Assembly: GCF_035222375.1 (NCBI RefSeq)
Contig: NC_085891.1
Location: forward strand, 1,364,001-1,428,000
Source: Podospora pseudocomata
Taxonomy: Eukaryota > Ascomycota > Sordariomycetes > Sordariales > Podosporaceae
Direction: 5' to 3'
Length of the DNA: 64,000 bases
Both the position numbers and the translations under genes were made by a program. Under the pieces are notes generated by a model, which ran no database searches, was not told the origin of the DNA, and saw nothing but the letters and a program-made list of their open reading frames with translations. Positions 12,593 through 23,227 of the stretch are shown piece by piece (within the stretch, counting starts at the first letter, position 1; every line of letters starts with the position of its first letter).

Positions 12593-12727
12593 ACCCACTG
12601 TGGGGCTTGGAGAGTGAACCGTAGAGAGCTGGAGGCAGTGATGAAGGTTCGAGGTCCAGGTACTATGACCTTTGTGTCGTTTTGGAAACGCAGTGCAGTG
12701 ATACTCGCCGAGGCTTAGAAGTAAGCC

Positions 12728-12740
12728 CGGGCTCATAACC
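12728..12740 (-). other. Primer-binding site of copia-1 (initiator-tRNA anticodon arm)
   Basis: Immediately inside the 5' LTR the minus strand reads GGTTATGAGCCCG, the complement of CGGGCTCATAACC. That is the anticodon stem-loop of eukaryotic initiator tRNA-Met (loop CTCATAA, anticodon CAT). Priming by an internal half of tRNA-iMet rather than its 3' end is known for Drosophila copia and some fungal and Physarum elements. The match is seen; its use as a primer is inferred. Confidence 0.82.
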
Positions 12741-13286
12741 TGTTAGAATGGGGTCGCTGAGAGCACTGTAGCTACAGGGGTCTCAGGAGGGTGAAGCAGT
12801 TACCCAAGAACTTGGCGAGTGTCGGACTGTGCTGCTGAGTACGACGACGCGGTTGTCGAAGGAAGAAAGTGCAACAGGTATTACCTGCAAATACAGAGAG
12901 TAGTGAACTGAGATGTTGTAGTCTCATAAAATACTGTAAATGATCAATCTTATTGACTGTCTTGACTTATTGTTTCTTAAGGAGAGAAAGAAGCAGAAAA
13001 AACCATTGCAATTGGAAGAGGGCTCTTTATGAGCACCTGAACTCCCTTATCATCCTTATTCAGTAACTTGAATCTATGATCTCATTGATGAGGTGCTCGA
13101 GTCGCTCATGATGCTTCTCATATCTCTCATTGTTCGGAGGTCCGGTCAAAAGCTTGTCCGGAGATCCGGTGAGGAGTCCTGGGAGCCGTTGAGAACACTT
13201 GTGGGCGAGCCGTTGAGAACAATGTGGGCGGAGAATTCCATAAACAAGTGCTGTAAAATTCCATGAATAAATGCTGCATTTTAACA
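12741..13286 (-). repeat. 5' LTR of copia-1
   Basis: 546 bp, beginning TG and ending CA, followed by TAAGT at 13287-13291. As the upstream LTR of a minus-strand element it should hold the promoter. I could not place a TATA box with confidence. Confidence 0.95.
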
Positions 13287-13291
13287 TAAGT

Positions 13292-13770
13292 CAATAGCAC
13301 CGCAGCAAAATCTTGAGCCCATCACATCATCATGATTCTCTCAGTCAAGTAGCTAAAGAAAGACAAAAGGTCAACATCAATTATTCCAAAAACACAGATA
13401 TTAAAAGGCATCCCCCATATATCTAACTCGGCCTTCTCTCATCCCAAATACAGCATCTCTCTCTGCCTGCCAAGATCTATCTAGTATACATCCAACAAGC
13501 TGCAAATGACTAAACAACAAACAAAGATGCTATTTCAATGAACTCCACGCTTTTTTGGTTATCATGAGCTTTTCAAGCGGACCAAAATGCTGCCTTCACA
13601 CAAGATTTTCCCCTCCTCCCCTGATCACCTCTCCTCCCCTCCACACCCCTTTTGCCGCTCTTTTGCCTTTTCTTTTGGTTGTGTGTCCAGCCACCCCAGC
13701 CAAGTCATAAACCGTCATCAGCTTTGGATCTTGTATGTACATCTGGGTCGTCAGAGAACCGGCTGTCAAT
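13292..13770. other. Intergenic, 3' side of Gly-rich protein gene
   Basis: About 480 bp between the copia-1 target duplication and the stop codon of the Gly-rich protein gene. It probably holds that gene's 3' UTR. No open frame or repeat of note was found. Confidence 0.6.
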
Positions 13771-15348
13771 CTATGCCGACGCGGTGGTGGTGGACTCGAC
13801 GGTGGCCTCGACAACAGCTGAGGGCTGGATCTCGACCACGGCGACGAGGTCCTCGGGCTTGACCTCGGCGATGTAGTTGCCCTTGCCGTTGTAGCCATTG
13901 TAGCCATTGTAGCCATTGTAGCCATTGTAGCCACCGTGGCCACTATAGCCAGGGCCGCCATAGCCATTGTGACCAGACTTGTGCCCTTCATTACCGTAGC
14001 CAGGACCGCCATAGCCGTTGTGGGCAGACTTGTGCCCTTCGTTGCCATAACCAGGGCCGCCATACCCAGACTGGTGGCCACCATAGTTTTGCCCATCGTG
14101 TCCATACTTGTTCCCATCATGACCGTACTTGTTTCCATCATGACCATACTTGTGCCCTTCGTTACCATAGCCAGGGCCACCGTAGCCAGACTCATGAGCG
14201 CCATATCCAGAGCCGTGCCCACCGTAGTTGTTGCCGTCAGGGCCACCATAGCCAGAACCGTGAGAGACACCACCGTAGCCGCCCTGGCCGAACCTGTGAC
14301 CGTCGTGACCATAGCCAGAGTTGTGACCGTCGTACTTGTTGCCATAGCCATCATTGCCGCCATAGACAGAGCCATGGCCACCGTAGTTGTTGCCGAAACC
14401 ATTGCCGTAGCCGTCGTAGTTGCCATGGCTGTTGTGGGCGCCACCATAGCCGCCGTGACCACTGCCGCCATAGTTGCCACCGGGACCGCCATAACCGGAG
14501 CCGTGACCGCCGTAACCGGAACCGTGACCACCATAGTTGTTGCCGTTCCCGTAGTTGTCACCGTGTCCGCCGTAGTTGCCGAGCCCACCATAGTTGTTAC
14601 CGCGGCCACCATAGTTACCACCAGGTCCATAGTTATTGCCGTGGCCACCGCCATAGCCGCCGTAACCGCCACCGTACCCGCCCTGACCACCATAGCCCCT
14701 CTGGCGGCCATCGCAGTTGTCATAGTTGTGGCTATTCTGGTCGCAGTAACCCTCCGAATCATAGCCGGAAGGTGAGTAGCCAGCGCCGTAGCCCCGACCA
14801 CCACCATAGTTGTTGCCGCCATAGCCGCCATAGCCGCCACCACCGTACCCCTTGCCACCGTGCTTCTCGATCCATCCGGGGGGAACGGGGCGGAGGCAGC
14901 GGATGCGGCCGTTGTACTTCTTCTCAAGGTCGTAGCAGCCCTTGAACAGGATGCCAAAGTACTGGCCACCGCACTCGAACTTGCCGTGCTTGTCCTCAAA
15001 GCCACCGAAGGCGGCAGCCAGACCGTCAACGTAGACGGACTTGCGGTAGTCGGCTACTTTGGTCTTGAAGAAACATGTGTCAGTAAATCAACAAGCAAGC
15101 CTTGATGGGGCAGGGAGGCTTACATCGCAGTTGAGCTTATTGCGGTATTCGTTACCGTTGTTCTTGTTGCAGTCGCAATTGTCATAGACGGTGAAGTCGC
15201 TGTAGCTGGCCAGATCCGTGACGGCAGTCAGGTTTACCGCAGGAGGAGGGATAGTGTTGAGATCGAGCTCGGAGGGAGTCGGGGCCGCTCTGATGCCGTG
15301 GGCAAGCACCAAGGCCGCGAGGCCGGTGCGGAGGGTACTCAAAGACAT
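13771..15348 (-). CDS. Secreted Gly/Tyr/Asn/His-rich repetitive protein
   Basis: Two exons, complement(13771..15063, 15124..15348), give 505 aa. The 60-bp intron has donor GTAAGC, a TTACTGAC branch-like site and acceptor CAAG, and it splits after a GAT codon. Start at 15348 is chosen because it gives a clean signal peptide (MSLSTLRTGLAALVLAHGIRA); an in-frame ATG at 15375 is possible. Residues 22-135 form a compact Cys-containing head with CDC, two CD/CG cysteines, GCYD and RCLRP. After PPGWIEKHGGKG comes about 320 residues of GYGG, NNYGG, HGSGYGG and GNEGHK units, then five YNG repeats, and a short acidic Val-rich tail. I do not recognise a named family. A cell-wall or extracellular structural or adhesive role is inferred from composition only. 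An antisense frame runs through the repeats and is a composition artefact. Confidence 0.85.
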
Positions 15349-16471
15349 GACGCTGGTACTCAGAATGCTGCTCAAAGAAATGAGGAGAATGCGAGGCTGG
15401 TTGACTGGATGAAAGAGGGTGATGGAGGAATGAGCTGATGGAGGCCTGGGAGAGATACTGGGAGCTGGAGTTCTTATGTTTTGGCTTTGCCCCTATCTTC
15501 GCGCCTCATGTGCGGATGGAATGCCCCTTGACCTCATCTCAGCATCATGAACATGACTCTTGGGCTGCTATGGACGAGAGTCCGACTGTTGATGTCCACG
15601 ATGTGGAGGGGGCTAGGGGATGGGACCATGGTTTTGCTGTCAAGTTTGATCATGGAACACGAGGCCAAGATTGAGTCCGCAGACAACCGATCTGTCGAGT
15701 GGTGTTTTCCCTGAATTGGTCCTTGACCGAAGTTAAGTCGCCCCCGTGGCGTCGGAGGTGCGAAAGTCAGAAGAATGGGGACTGAGATATTGGCGAACAA
15801 ACTGGATTGGCTGCTAAAGTGCGGAGGGCGTGGTGCCTTAGTGTTGGTTTCCTCGCCGCGGTTGCCGCCAAAGCTTCAGTTGCCTTCATGATCGTGGTGG
15901 TAGCATTGGTTGCCGTATGTACTTATTTGAGTCAGCATCTTCTGGAGTCTGCCATGACAGAGGGGATGTCCGAAGAGAAGAAAGCGGTCTCTGTGATAGA
16001 GTCCTTCTTGACGGCAGTCTCTTTGGTAGCTCTTTCCTTCTCTCCACGATGGCTCCTTCCCTGTCTGCGGGCTTTCCCTCTGTGCTCTTTCATTGTCATT
16101 CCACCGTTCCTTCTTGACCCTCACGGCTCCTTCCTCCTCTTGAGTCTTCATTTCCCTTGGCTCCTTCCATTTCACATACGGTACAGGGAGTGTGTATAAA
16201 GTGTGCCAACGTTACCTATCTCATATGTAAGTAGGGTACACGCTCCACACATCAATGCTGCTCTGTTCTGCAATTCATCAATCCTTCCCCCTATCTTCGT
16301 ATCCATCATGTCTCAATAAACCCCTAAACCCCATAAATGTCAAGTAAATCAAGAAAGCAAGCAAGAACACAACCCATTACCAATCCCAAGCAAAACAAAC
16401 CCACCGCTAGACTCCAAACCCAAAACTCCAGACCATGCCCTCTTCTTCACTCGACCCATCCCACTGTCGAT
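15349..16471. other. Intergenic, upstream of Gly-rich gene
   Basis: About 1.1 kb between the start of the Gly-rich gene and the stop of the Yippee gene. A plus-strand frame at 15807-16199 and minus-strand Glu/Lys/Arg-rich frames were examined. Neither shows recognisable domains or reliable splice structure. Confidence 0.5.
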
Positions 16472-16896
16472 TCACGTAACCTTACAAAGCAGCTCCGCCT
16501 CCAGAATGAACTTTCCCTCCTTGTACTTCTCCGAGCTCTCATACGCCCTGTCATACTTCCACCCCACCACATCCTTGCACTGCCGGCACTGTATATCCCT
16601 CACGACATGCCTCCCCGTCGTCATGTTGCGTTCCGAGGGGTCGCCCGTCTCGACGTTGACGACCGTGTTGAAGAGGTAGGCTTTGCCATGTTGGCCGCGG
16701 AAGTTCTGATGGTGGGAAATAGGCGAGCGGTTAGCGAGTCCCCTGTTGTACAAGGAGGGGGTGGAGGAGAAGGGACAATGGAAGGGGAAGGACATACCCG
16801 CGAAATGATGTCATGGGCGTTAGCCAAGTGTGCCTTACAGTTCTTGCAGCCGTAGATGACGTCCGAGTTGAGGTAGGTGTTGTATGTTAGGCCCAT
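16472..16896 (-). CDS. Yippee-like zinc-binding protein
   Basis: Two exons, complement(16472..16705, 16798..16896), 110 aa, the normal size of the family. The 92-bp intron (GTATGT...CAG) lies between DIISR and NFRGQHGKAYLF, in phase 0. The protein starts MGLTYNTYLNSDVIYGCKNC. The paired CxxC motifs (CKNC near residue 16 and CRQC near residue 72) are the zinc ligands of the Yippee/Mis18/cereblon-type fold. HGKAYLFNTVVNV and RHVVRDIQC are family-typical. Yippee proteins are small, conserved and poorly understood, linked in animals to spindle and nucleolar locations and in yeast (Moh1) to stationary-phase survival. An in-frame ATG at 16932 exists, but the chosen start aligns with the family. Confidence 0.93.
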
Positions 16897-17934
16897 GGTT
16901 GCGGTTTTGGGGGGGCGGCTCCCTTGGACCACTCTCCCTGCCTAGCTAGCTGGCGATGGGTAGCTTGATTTCTTGTGTCTTGTTTTACTTTGGTTATGGC
17001 TGTTGCTGGCTTGGGCCGATATGGATGTGGTAGTTGTTAGCGACAGCGGTATTCTGTGAGGTGCGAACAGGACAGATAAACACGAATAGACAGGCGGTAA
17101 GGCAGCACGAGTCGACAGCAGCCAGGAAAGCACGGGATCTGGTTCGGATATCGGATACTGGCTCTCTCGAATCAACACCTCGGGATCGGGGATCGCTATC
17201 GGGGGCGTCGGGAGTGTCGGGATTGGGCTACTTCGGCAGCGGTAATGAACAAGTGATGAAACAGACGACAGTACAGGTGCAGTAGATTTCCCAAGACAAG
17301 GCAAACAAACACAAGAAAATAGTTGGGAAGTTATCACGGGACGAACCCCCGAACCTTGATGGATAGGATGGAGAAACAAGCAAATGGCAAGCAAGTGTAA
17401 TGATGACCAGCGATAAGACAAGGGCGCGTGGGCACACCTGGCAGCGTTGATAAAGGACGAGGTTCCCAGTGAAGGCCAAGGGTGACCGCCGCATTTGGGG
17501 GAACGCCGGAACGACGTCACGAGCATTAGCCCCCAGGCGGAGCTGTTGGGTGTTGTCAAATGCGGGGTCGACTTCTCCCCCTGTCACTGAGCAGCATGCT
17601 GAGTGCCGTGTAACCCCCTGAATGGTAACAACAACACACCGAAGAGAAGCTGAAATGCAACCGTGGAATGGAAATATAGATGATCAAATATTTACAATAT
17701 GAATGTTGTTGTATGAGATCCAAAATATTCTTGGTATCTATCTTCTCATCATCATCAGGCTTGTCTAAGCCTTTTACTTCCTCTCCTGAATCGCTGCGCG
17801 ATACCTCGGGTGAGCGCCAAAATCGAATCATCCCAACTCCAGAAAAACAAAGAAAAAATATGTACAATAGAATGAAAATAAATATGCAATGCCCCCTACC
17901 TCCTCTCACTCCCCTTTCATCTCCTATCGTGTGA
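16897..17934. other. Intergenic between Yippee and ferric-reductase genes
   Basis: About 1 kb holding the presumed promoter of the Yippee gene and the 3' UTR of the reductase gene. A minus-strand frame at 17228-17587 has no recognisable domain. Nothing else stands out. Confidence 0.5.
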
Positions 17935-19785
17935 CTACCACGAAAAGGCCTCCTCCACAAAGTCCACGGCTCCGTTATACTGCTTATTTCTCACTGCCCG
18001 CCTGACCTCATCGCTCAGCGCGCCTGGCCCGCACACAGTCACAGCCATGGTGCCGATCTGGTTCTCCATCTCCATACCCAGCAGTGTGTCGATGTTGGGC
18101 CGGCCGGGGAACATCTGTACTGTTGAGCTGGGGCTGTGAATTTCCTTGGTCGAGCGAGGCCTGCTGACGAACAACATGATCTTGAGAACCTCGCGGCGCT
18201 TCTCCATGGCCAGAATCTCGGTCATCCAGGGGCGAATCCATTCGAGGTGCTCAGGAGTCTGGATCACCCAGACCATGATGACCTTGCGAGCAGCAACTGT
18301 CCCGTTGCTATAACCAGCGACGAGATCGCGGACGTGGGGAACGGCCTGGGTCACACCAACACCACCGGCAAAGAGCATGACTGTTCCGTACGAGTGAAGT
18401 TGGTGAGAGCCGCGATAGGGACCCTCGACAAGACAACGGGTAACAAGCTTTCCGTCGGGGTTGGCGGCCGCGCGGCTGTAGAGCGCACCAGTGAAGCCGG
18501 TGCGGCCACGGATAATGAAAGAAACAGACGTCTTCTTCTGATACAAGACATCGTGGCGGTCCATCGGGAGACCCTTTTCACCGTCGAGCTGCTCAACTTC
18601 GTCGCTCCAGGCTACGGTGAAAGGGTGAGATTGCCAGAAACCGATAGATGGCATGTAAAGGTAGGCGTGCTGTCCGGGCCGGAAATCCCAAGGGCGGGCC
18701 ATGCTGACAGTCACGCGGCAGGCACCGCCAGGGAGAGCCTCAACGAGAGTCTTGGTCCCACCGGCTCCGATGTTGCGATATCCGACACGAAGGAAACGGG
18801 CAGCACGGTCAAAGATCCACAGGGCACAAACGGCGTAGAGATACTTGAGCTGTGGGAGCTTCTTGAGGTCGAGGTGGTACCAGAGACCAAGAACCGCCAA
18901 GATTGCGAGGGCGATATGGGCAATCTTGAAGGTCTCATAGTAGGCGTGTCTGAAAATGCTGGATGCCTGAATGCAAAGGGCAATCATGGCACAAGTCGAC
19001 TACAGCACTTTGTTAGCCATGTTCCCCGATACATTAGATCCATGATAACTTACAATGAATCCCCACATCAGAAACTTGACGGTGATGGCAGTGTTGAAAG
19101 CAGCGCTCCAGCCGTTCTTGGAAGCATTGCCAACCAACCAGGCCACTGTGTGGGCAACAGACTCCAGCATGACAATACGCCCAAACCAGCGGTGAAGAAG
19201 ATTGAAGGTGTCGAAAGAGATGCCGAGAAGATTGATGAGAGGGTTGTTGCGGCCAGCCATGAGGAACAGAGGGACCATGTTGACAACAGCGAGGTATCCG
19301 GTCCTGTTTCTAATGAGTGCCGCAACTTGACCAAGAGGGCCGGAGAAGTCGATGGTCATGACGCAAAAGGCAACGTTGGTGCCAAGGTAGGCCAAGAGAA
19401 AAAAAAGCTGAAGACGGGACGGAAGAGTGCCGACATTGAGGGCCGAGCTGATCTGGAACTCGCGGTTGTGCCTCTTGCTGAAGATGGGTGCGTAGAGGAT
19501 GTTCTTCTGGAACCATGAGTAGTTGTGGGATGGCTTGGCGAAGTATCGCTGTTGGTCGTTGTGAAGGCAGGTTACCGTCCTGACATATCGGACCAAGACT
19601 GTGGTAACTCGCCAGATGAGCAGGGCTCCCGAGACTGCACCCAGAACAATCAACAAGTAGTGAGAAAGCATCTTGTTCACGACAGCATGATCCACGCTGC
19701 TGGTAGCTCCCCCCGCTGCTGCTCCATGGCCCCCTCCACCTGCCTGCGCGCCAGCTGTGGCATTTCCCGGAACCGATACCGACAT
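17935..19785 (-). CDS. Ferric/cupric-reductase-type transmembrane oxidoreductase
   Basis: Two exons, complement(17935..18999, 19054..19785), 598 aa. The 54-bp intron (GTAAGT...CTGTAG) is in phase 0 between WGFI and STCAM. An in-frame ATG at 19857 would add 24 residues. After a Gly/Ala-rich N-terminus come multiple membrane segments. The ferric-reductase core has two heme-ligand histidine pairs: the first in HRWFGR...H around residues 198-212, the second at about 262 and 272. Then come the FAD-binding HPFTVAW motif (about 368), the GGVGVTQA NADPH-loop region and a C-terminal CGPGALSDEVR (about 567). FRE-family enzymes reduce Fe(III) or Cu(II) outside the plasma membrane before uptake, so this fits iron acquisition, though substrate and membrane are inferred. 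Upstream, at 19911-19919, lies a one-mismatch GATA-type iron-repressor-like site (ATCAGATGA on the coding strand). That is weak evidence of iron control. Confidence 0.9.
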
Positions 19786-19857
19786 GTTGAATCCTCCCAA
19801 ATTCTGTCGAGTTATTTTGATATTCCTGTCTCCAATAAGAACTGAATCGTGCTCCAC

Positions 19858-21169
19858 TCTATCCTAGTAGGTGGTGTTTGGTAAGTTGAATCGCAACCTA
19901 TGTCAAAGGTTCATCTGATGTCGCTGAATGCTGTCGAAGCTGTACGGGCCACCGATTGTTTTGCCGAGAGAAAAGAACGAATGCTGTGGTATCCAGATTT
20001 CCTGTCCAAGTCCTGCTGGAAGGTTTGAATACCTATTGTTGAGTGGATTGAGGTGGTGCTCAATGGGATGATGATCAAGGAACGTTGAGCTGCGCGACTG
20101 TGATTGCTGATTGTCTGTCTGTCGTCTTTTCCCAGTACCTCGATATCTCGCTTTCTATGTCGAATGCCAACCAGATGTGGACAAAAAAAGAATGAAATTG
20201 TATGTTTAAACCACACAATGCGTGCCTCAAGGTCGCAACGACAGAAGAGAAAGCTCTCGGCCAGTCAAGGGAGAGTGTTGATAGCAATCAAAGGGGGTGG
20301 AAAGAATGAAATGCAAAATCAATGCAGGCTGGGTGGTGCAAGGCGAAAAAGAAGGAAGTCGTCCAAGGACGAAGGATGATGGCAGATCTAGCCAAGAATC
20401 CAAGAAACCGGGGGACTGGGAGACAGATGAAGGGAGAGACGATGAAAATTGAACGGCTTGTCGACATGGGGGGGCGCGGGAAGCCTGCCAGGGGGCAGCG
20501 ACCCCTCCTATTTCCTAATTGGGCATCTTGCACCGGTCCGTACTGACGCGTCCCGGGGCTGGTACAAGATGGTATTTTCACAATTCCACAGCTAAACTTG
20601 CACGTTACAGCGAAAGATGGCGCTGCTGATTTGAATTTCAATACCATATCCTACCATCCGATCCTGTCTCACCACCCAGCCCCAATGTTCACATTATGAC
20701 CCTCGACAAGAATCGAGACCCGATATCTGTCTTGCTCCCAGACCAGACATGGCCGCTTGCTGCAACAAGCTCGCCCTGCTTCTTCTGCCAAAGCTCGGCT
20801 GGAAGCTGATCCCAGCAAAACCACTTGACTGGATTCCTGGAGACACATGCTTCGTAATGGTGGTCCGTCCGCTCATGCATTGGCCACCAGGCCTCCTCAT
20901 CCTCCGCAGCGCAGCGCGGCGGTGCGAGTGCAAACAGGTACGGGATGCCAAGACAACCCACGAACGGAGCTTCGATTGGGCAAAGGTGAAACGCCACAGG
21001 GGAGACCATCGCCTGGGGTTGTCCCTGTGCTGATCCAAGTTCCTCAGCACATCACCTCCTCCCACCACCACAAGAAAAGTCCCTCGGCCAGACTCCCAGA
21101 AAATCCAAAAGCCAAGCCCGGCTAGGCATCACGACGTAATCCCCTGTTGGTTACAGGTCTAGCCACATC
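19858..21169. other. Intergenic, upstream of ferric-reductase gene
   Basis: About 1.3 kb of promoter-proximal and non-coding sequence. Short overlapping frames around 20690-21125 on both strands have no recognisable protein content. It ends at an abrupt change to AT-rich sequence. Confidence 0.5.
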
Positions 21170-21653
21170 AGGTAAAAGATCTCATAAACTTCGAAAAACA
21201 GTCAAAACACACTAATATCAACCGCATTTTCGTGTAGAGCTATCTAGCGAATATATTAACTACTTCTTACTATAAAAATTAACGCTATTTATATTTGTGA
21301 GCCTAGTTATGCTAGGATACTAAGTAAAAGCTTTGAAGCTTATATTATTAAGTTTTATTAAATTAGTTATTACATTAGTTACTAGATAAATTATTAAATC
21401 AATTATCATTTTTTTAATTAATTAGGTAATTATAACTTTACTTATGTCAATTATATTCTAATATTTCTTTTAGCTGTAATATATACCAAAGTATTACTTC
21501 TATTAAATTTTCAGGCTTTTAAACCTTATCTTATATTCATTTCACTTTAATTTAACTGACTTATAGCCTTATAAATATATGTAGTTGTGTCTGTAAAGTG
21601 CTCCTTGTGTTTTGTTATGTTTTTCGACAGAAATACTAAAATAAGTTAGGCCT
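21170..21653. repeat. AT-rich island, probable RIP-degraded relic
   Basis: About 480 bp dominated by A, T and TpA steps (ATTAAT, TTATTA, AATTAATTAGG). This is a sharp change from the roughly balanced flanks. No open frame is left. Such islands in filamentous ascomycetes are usually old transposons mutated by repeat-induced point mutation (CpA to TpA). The parent element is not identifiable by eye. Copia-2 is inserted at its right edge. Confidence 0.65.
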
Positions 21654-21658
21654 GTAAC

Positions 21659-21898
21659 TGTCAGACAGAAAAGGGTTCTGGTCAACCAAGCTGAATAGGA
21701 GCTCATGGAAGCTGAAACTGACGTAACCAGTTCAGCTGGACATGGTACCATTTGCCACCAATGCTGTCACCATGTATAGATATAATTGAGGTTCTCAGGC
21801 TTTGAAGGAACAGGAGCACACACAAGGACAAGCAATACAATCACACTGTTGCAACCCCCATGATATTCACCCTCAAGAGTGCATCGTGTTATCTGACA
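21659..21898 (+). repeat. 5' LTR of copia-2
   Basis: 240 bp, TGTCAGACAG...TATCTGACA. No difference from 25720-25959 was found on reading. The ends form a short imperfect inverted repeat (TGTCAGA/TCTGACA). Confidence 0.95.
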
Positions 21899-21912
21899 AT
21901 TAAGAGTCTCAT
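21899..21912 (+). other. Primer-binding site of copia-2 (tRNA-Lys anticodon arm)
   Basis: Directly after the 5' LTR the sequence is ATTAAGAGTCTCAT, the complement of ATGAGACTCTTAAT. That is the anticodon arm of eukaryotic tRNA-Lys(CUU) (loop with anticodon CTT). The following CCGCTC may extend the match into the host tRNA D-arm side. As in copia-1, this is internal, half-tRNA-type priming, but by a different tRNA. The match is from memory of tRNA-Lys and is testable against the host gene. Confidence 0.75.
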
Positions 21913-22017
21913 CCGCTCATCGCATCGCCTGCGCGCCGATTAGTCAGCCAACCCCAACAAGAAGCACATTCGACTCGCACTCTTGGATTCAATTCCAGTT
22001 CACCAAAACTCAACACA

Positions 22018-23227
22018 ATGAACACAAACAACGAAAAGTCTGTTTTTCTGGCCAGCTCCGAAGACTGGGAGTCGTGGAACCTGCAGTTCCAAGCCCAGGC
22101 TGTGGCCGGAGGCCTATGGAGTCACATTCAAGGGCTTACCCCGTTCCTCAATGAGCCTGTGGCTCCAGATCTTGCACACCACAAGCACAAGACCCTAGTC
22201 AATCGACTATTACAGCCAGGGCTCGTACGGAATCTGTAGCCAGCGACGATGAGGCTAGCCAAAGCAACCCTCCGATCACCATTGCAGACCTGACACCCGA
22301 TGGCTTCCGCACCTACCAGATGGATTGGACGATTTACCAGGCCAACAAAAGGAATACAGCCAACAATTCGAAATCGTCAAGCAACTGAAGCAGTGGATGT
22401 TGAAGACCATCAGCCCACACTTTCAACTCACATCCTGTGATCCGATCGAGCCAGTTACGAAATGGTATTCGGCCCTGAAAGCACAAGCCGGAGTCAGTGA
22501 CGACGAAGCTCTACGAAACGCTCGAGAAGCCTACCGATTGGCCACAAAGCCACTGCTCCGAGCCCCCAGAGACCTGATCAACTGGTCTGAATCCTGGGAG
22601 CAAGCCATAGCTACAGCACAGCGAAAAGGGGTCCCTGAGGCCCTACACACAAAGACGTGGTTCTACGATTTTCTAGATGCAGTGAAGCCTGTTCTCGGCC
22701 ACTGGGTTACATCTTACAAACTATCCAAAGCATCGCAGTTAACCCTGACCTACCGAATGGTAGCCAACGACTTTCGGGAGGAGGTGCGGCAATCGACGAA
22801 AGCCCGCATACCGGTTGGCAGCCGGATAGCAAAAGGCTCGTTCGGCCCCTCCTTTGCAGGCAAAGAAGCCAAAGATGCCAATCAGGAGGACGCTCTTGAT
22901 AGCGAAGTCGAGCCTGGTAGTGATGGGGGGGGACAAAACAATGGCCAAAAACGACAGCGTGGCTCTGGGTCGAAGAACGGCGAAAGACTCAGAAAGAGGC
23001 GAAAAGCCTTGGGCACAGCCAACTCCCCAGAGGGCAGAAGACCTACAACCACATGCCCCTGTTGTGGCCAGTTCCACCATCTGGAAAAATGCTTCTACGC
23101 TTTCCCTGAACTAGCCCCTGAAGGCTTTGTTGAAAGGGAACACGTACGGATGAGGGTGAAAGAGGCCCTCTTAGATCCAGATCTTCAAAAGGAAGTTGAA
23201 AATCTGAAGAAAAAGAAGTCAAATTGA
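22018..23227 (+). pseudogene. copia-2 gag, frame-broken
   Basis: ATG at 22018 begins a gag frame (MNTNNEKSVFLASSEDWESW) that stops at 22239. The homologous reading continues one frame over from about 22209 (ending 22378), then another frame over to the stop at 23227. Both shifts need one missing base, near 22205-22212 and in the A run at 22347-22350. The C-terminal part is basic and has a zinc-knuckle-like CPCCGQFHHLEKC around 23056-23094, followed by a Lys-rich end. The function in an intact copy is to form the virus-like particle and package RNA. The short overlap with pol is 23200-23227. Confidence 0.8.

Larger units (their letters stand above)
7398..13286 (-). mobile_element. Ty1/copia LTR retrotransposon (copia-1), complete
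   Basis: A 5889-bp element with LTRs at 7398-7942 and 12741-13286 that differ by a single T. It is flanked by the 5-bp duplication TAAGT (7393-7397 and 13287-13291). Transcription runs on the minus strand. The 5' LTR is the right-hand one; a primer-binding site lies directly inside it (12728-12740), and a GGGGG polypurine tract abuts the 3' LTR (7943-7950). The pol order is protease, integrase, reverse transcriptase, RNase H, which defines Ty1/copia. It sits 10 bp from the pogo-type element and about 480 bp downstream of the Gly-rich protein gene. Near-identical LTRs imply a recent insertion. Confidence 0.96.

Noticed and set aside
13936-14775. Long plus-strand frame rich in Val/Ala/Ile/Thr, antisense to the Gly-rich gene
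   Set aside because: It is the reverse reading of GGY/NNY codons. The minus strand has signal peptide, intron and a meaningful stop; the plus-strand reading has no independent support.
13596-15029. 477-codon minus-strand frame rich in Ala/Thr/Met overlapping the Gly-rich gene
   Set aside because: Shifted frame of the same repeats. It crosses the intron boundary of the real gene and lacks any domain.
18136-19518. 460-codon plus-strand frame opposite the ferric reductase
   Set aside because: Antisense to a well-supported membrane protein gene; no domain and it spans the gene's intron.
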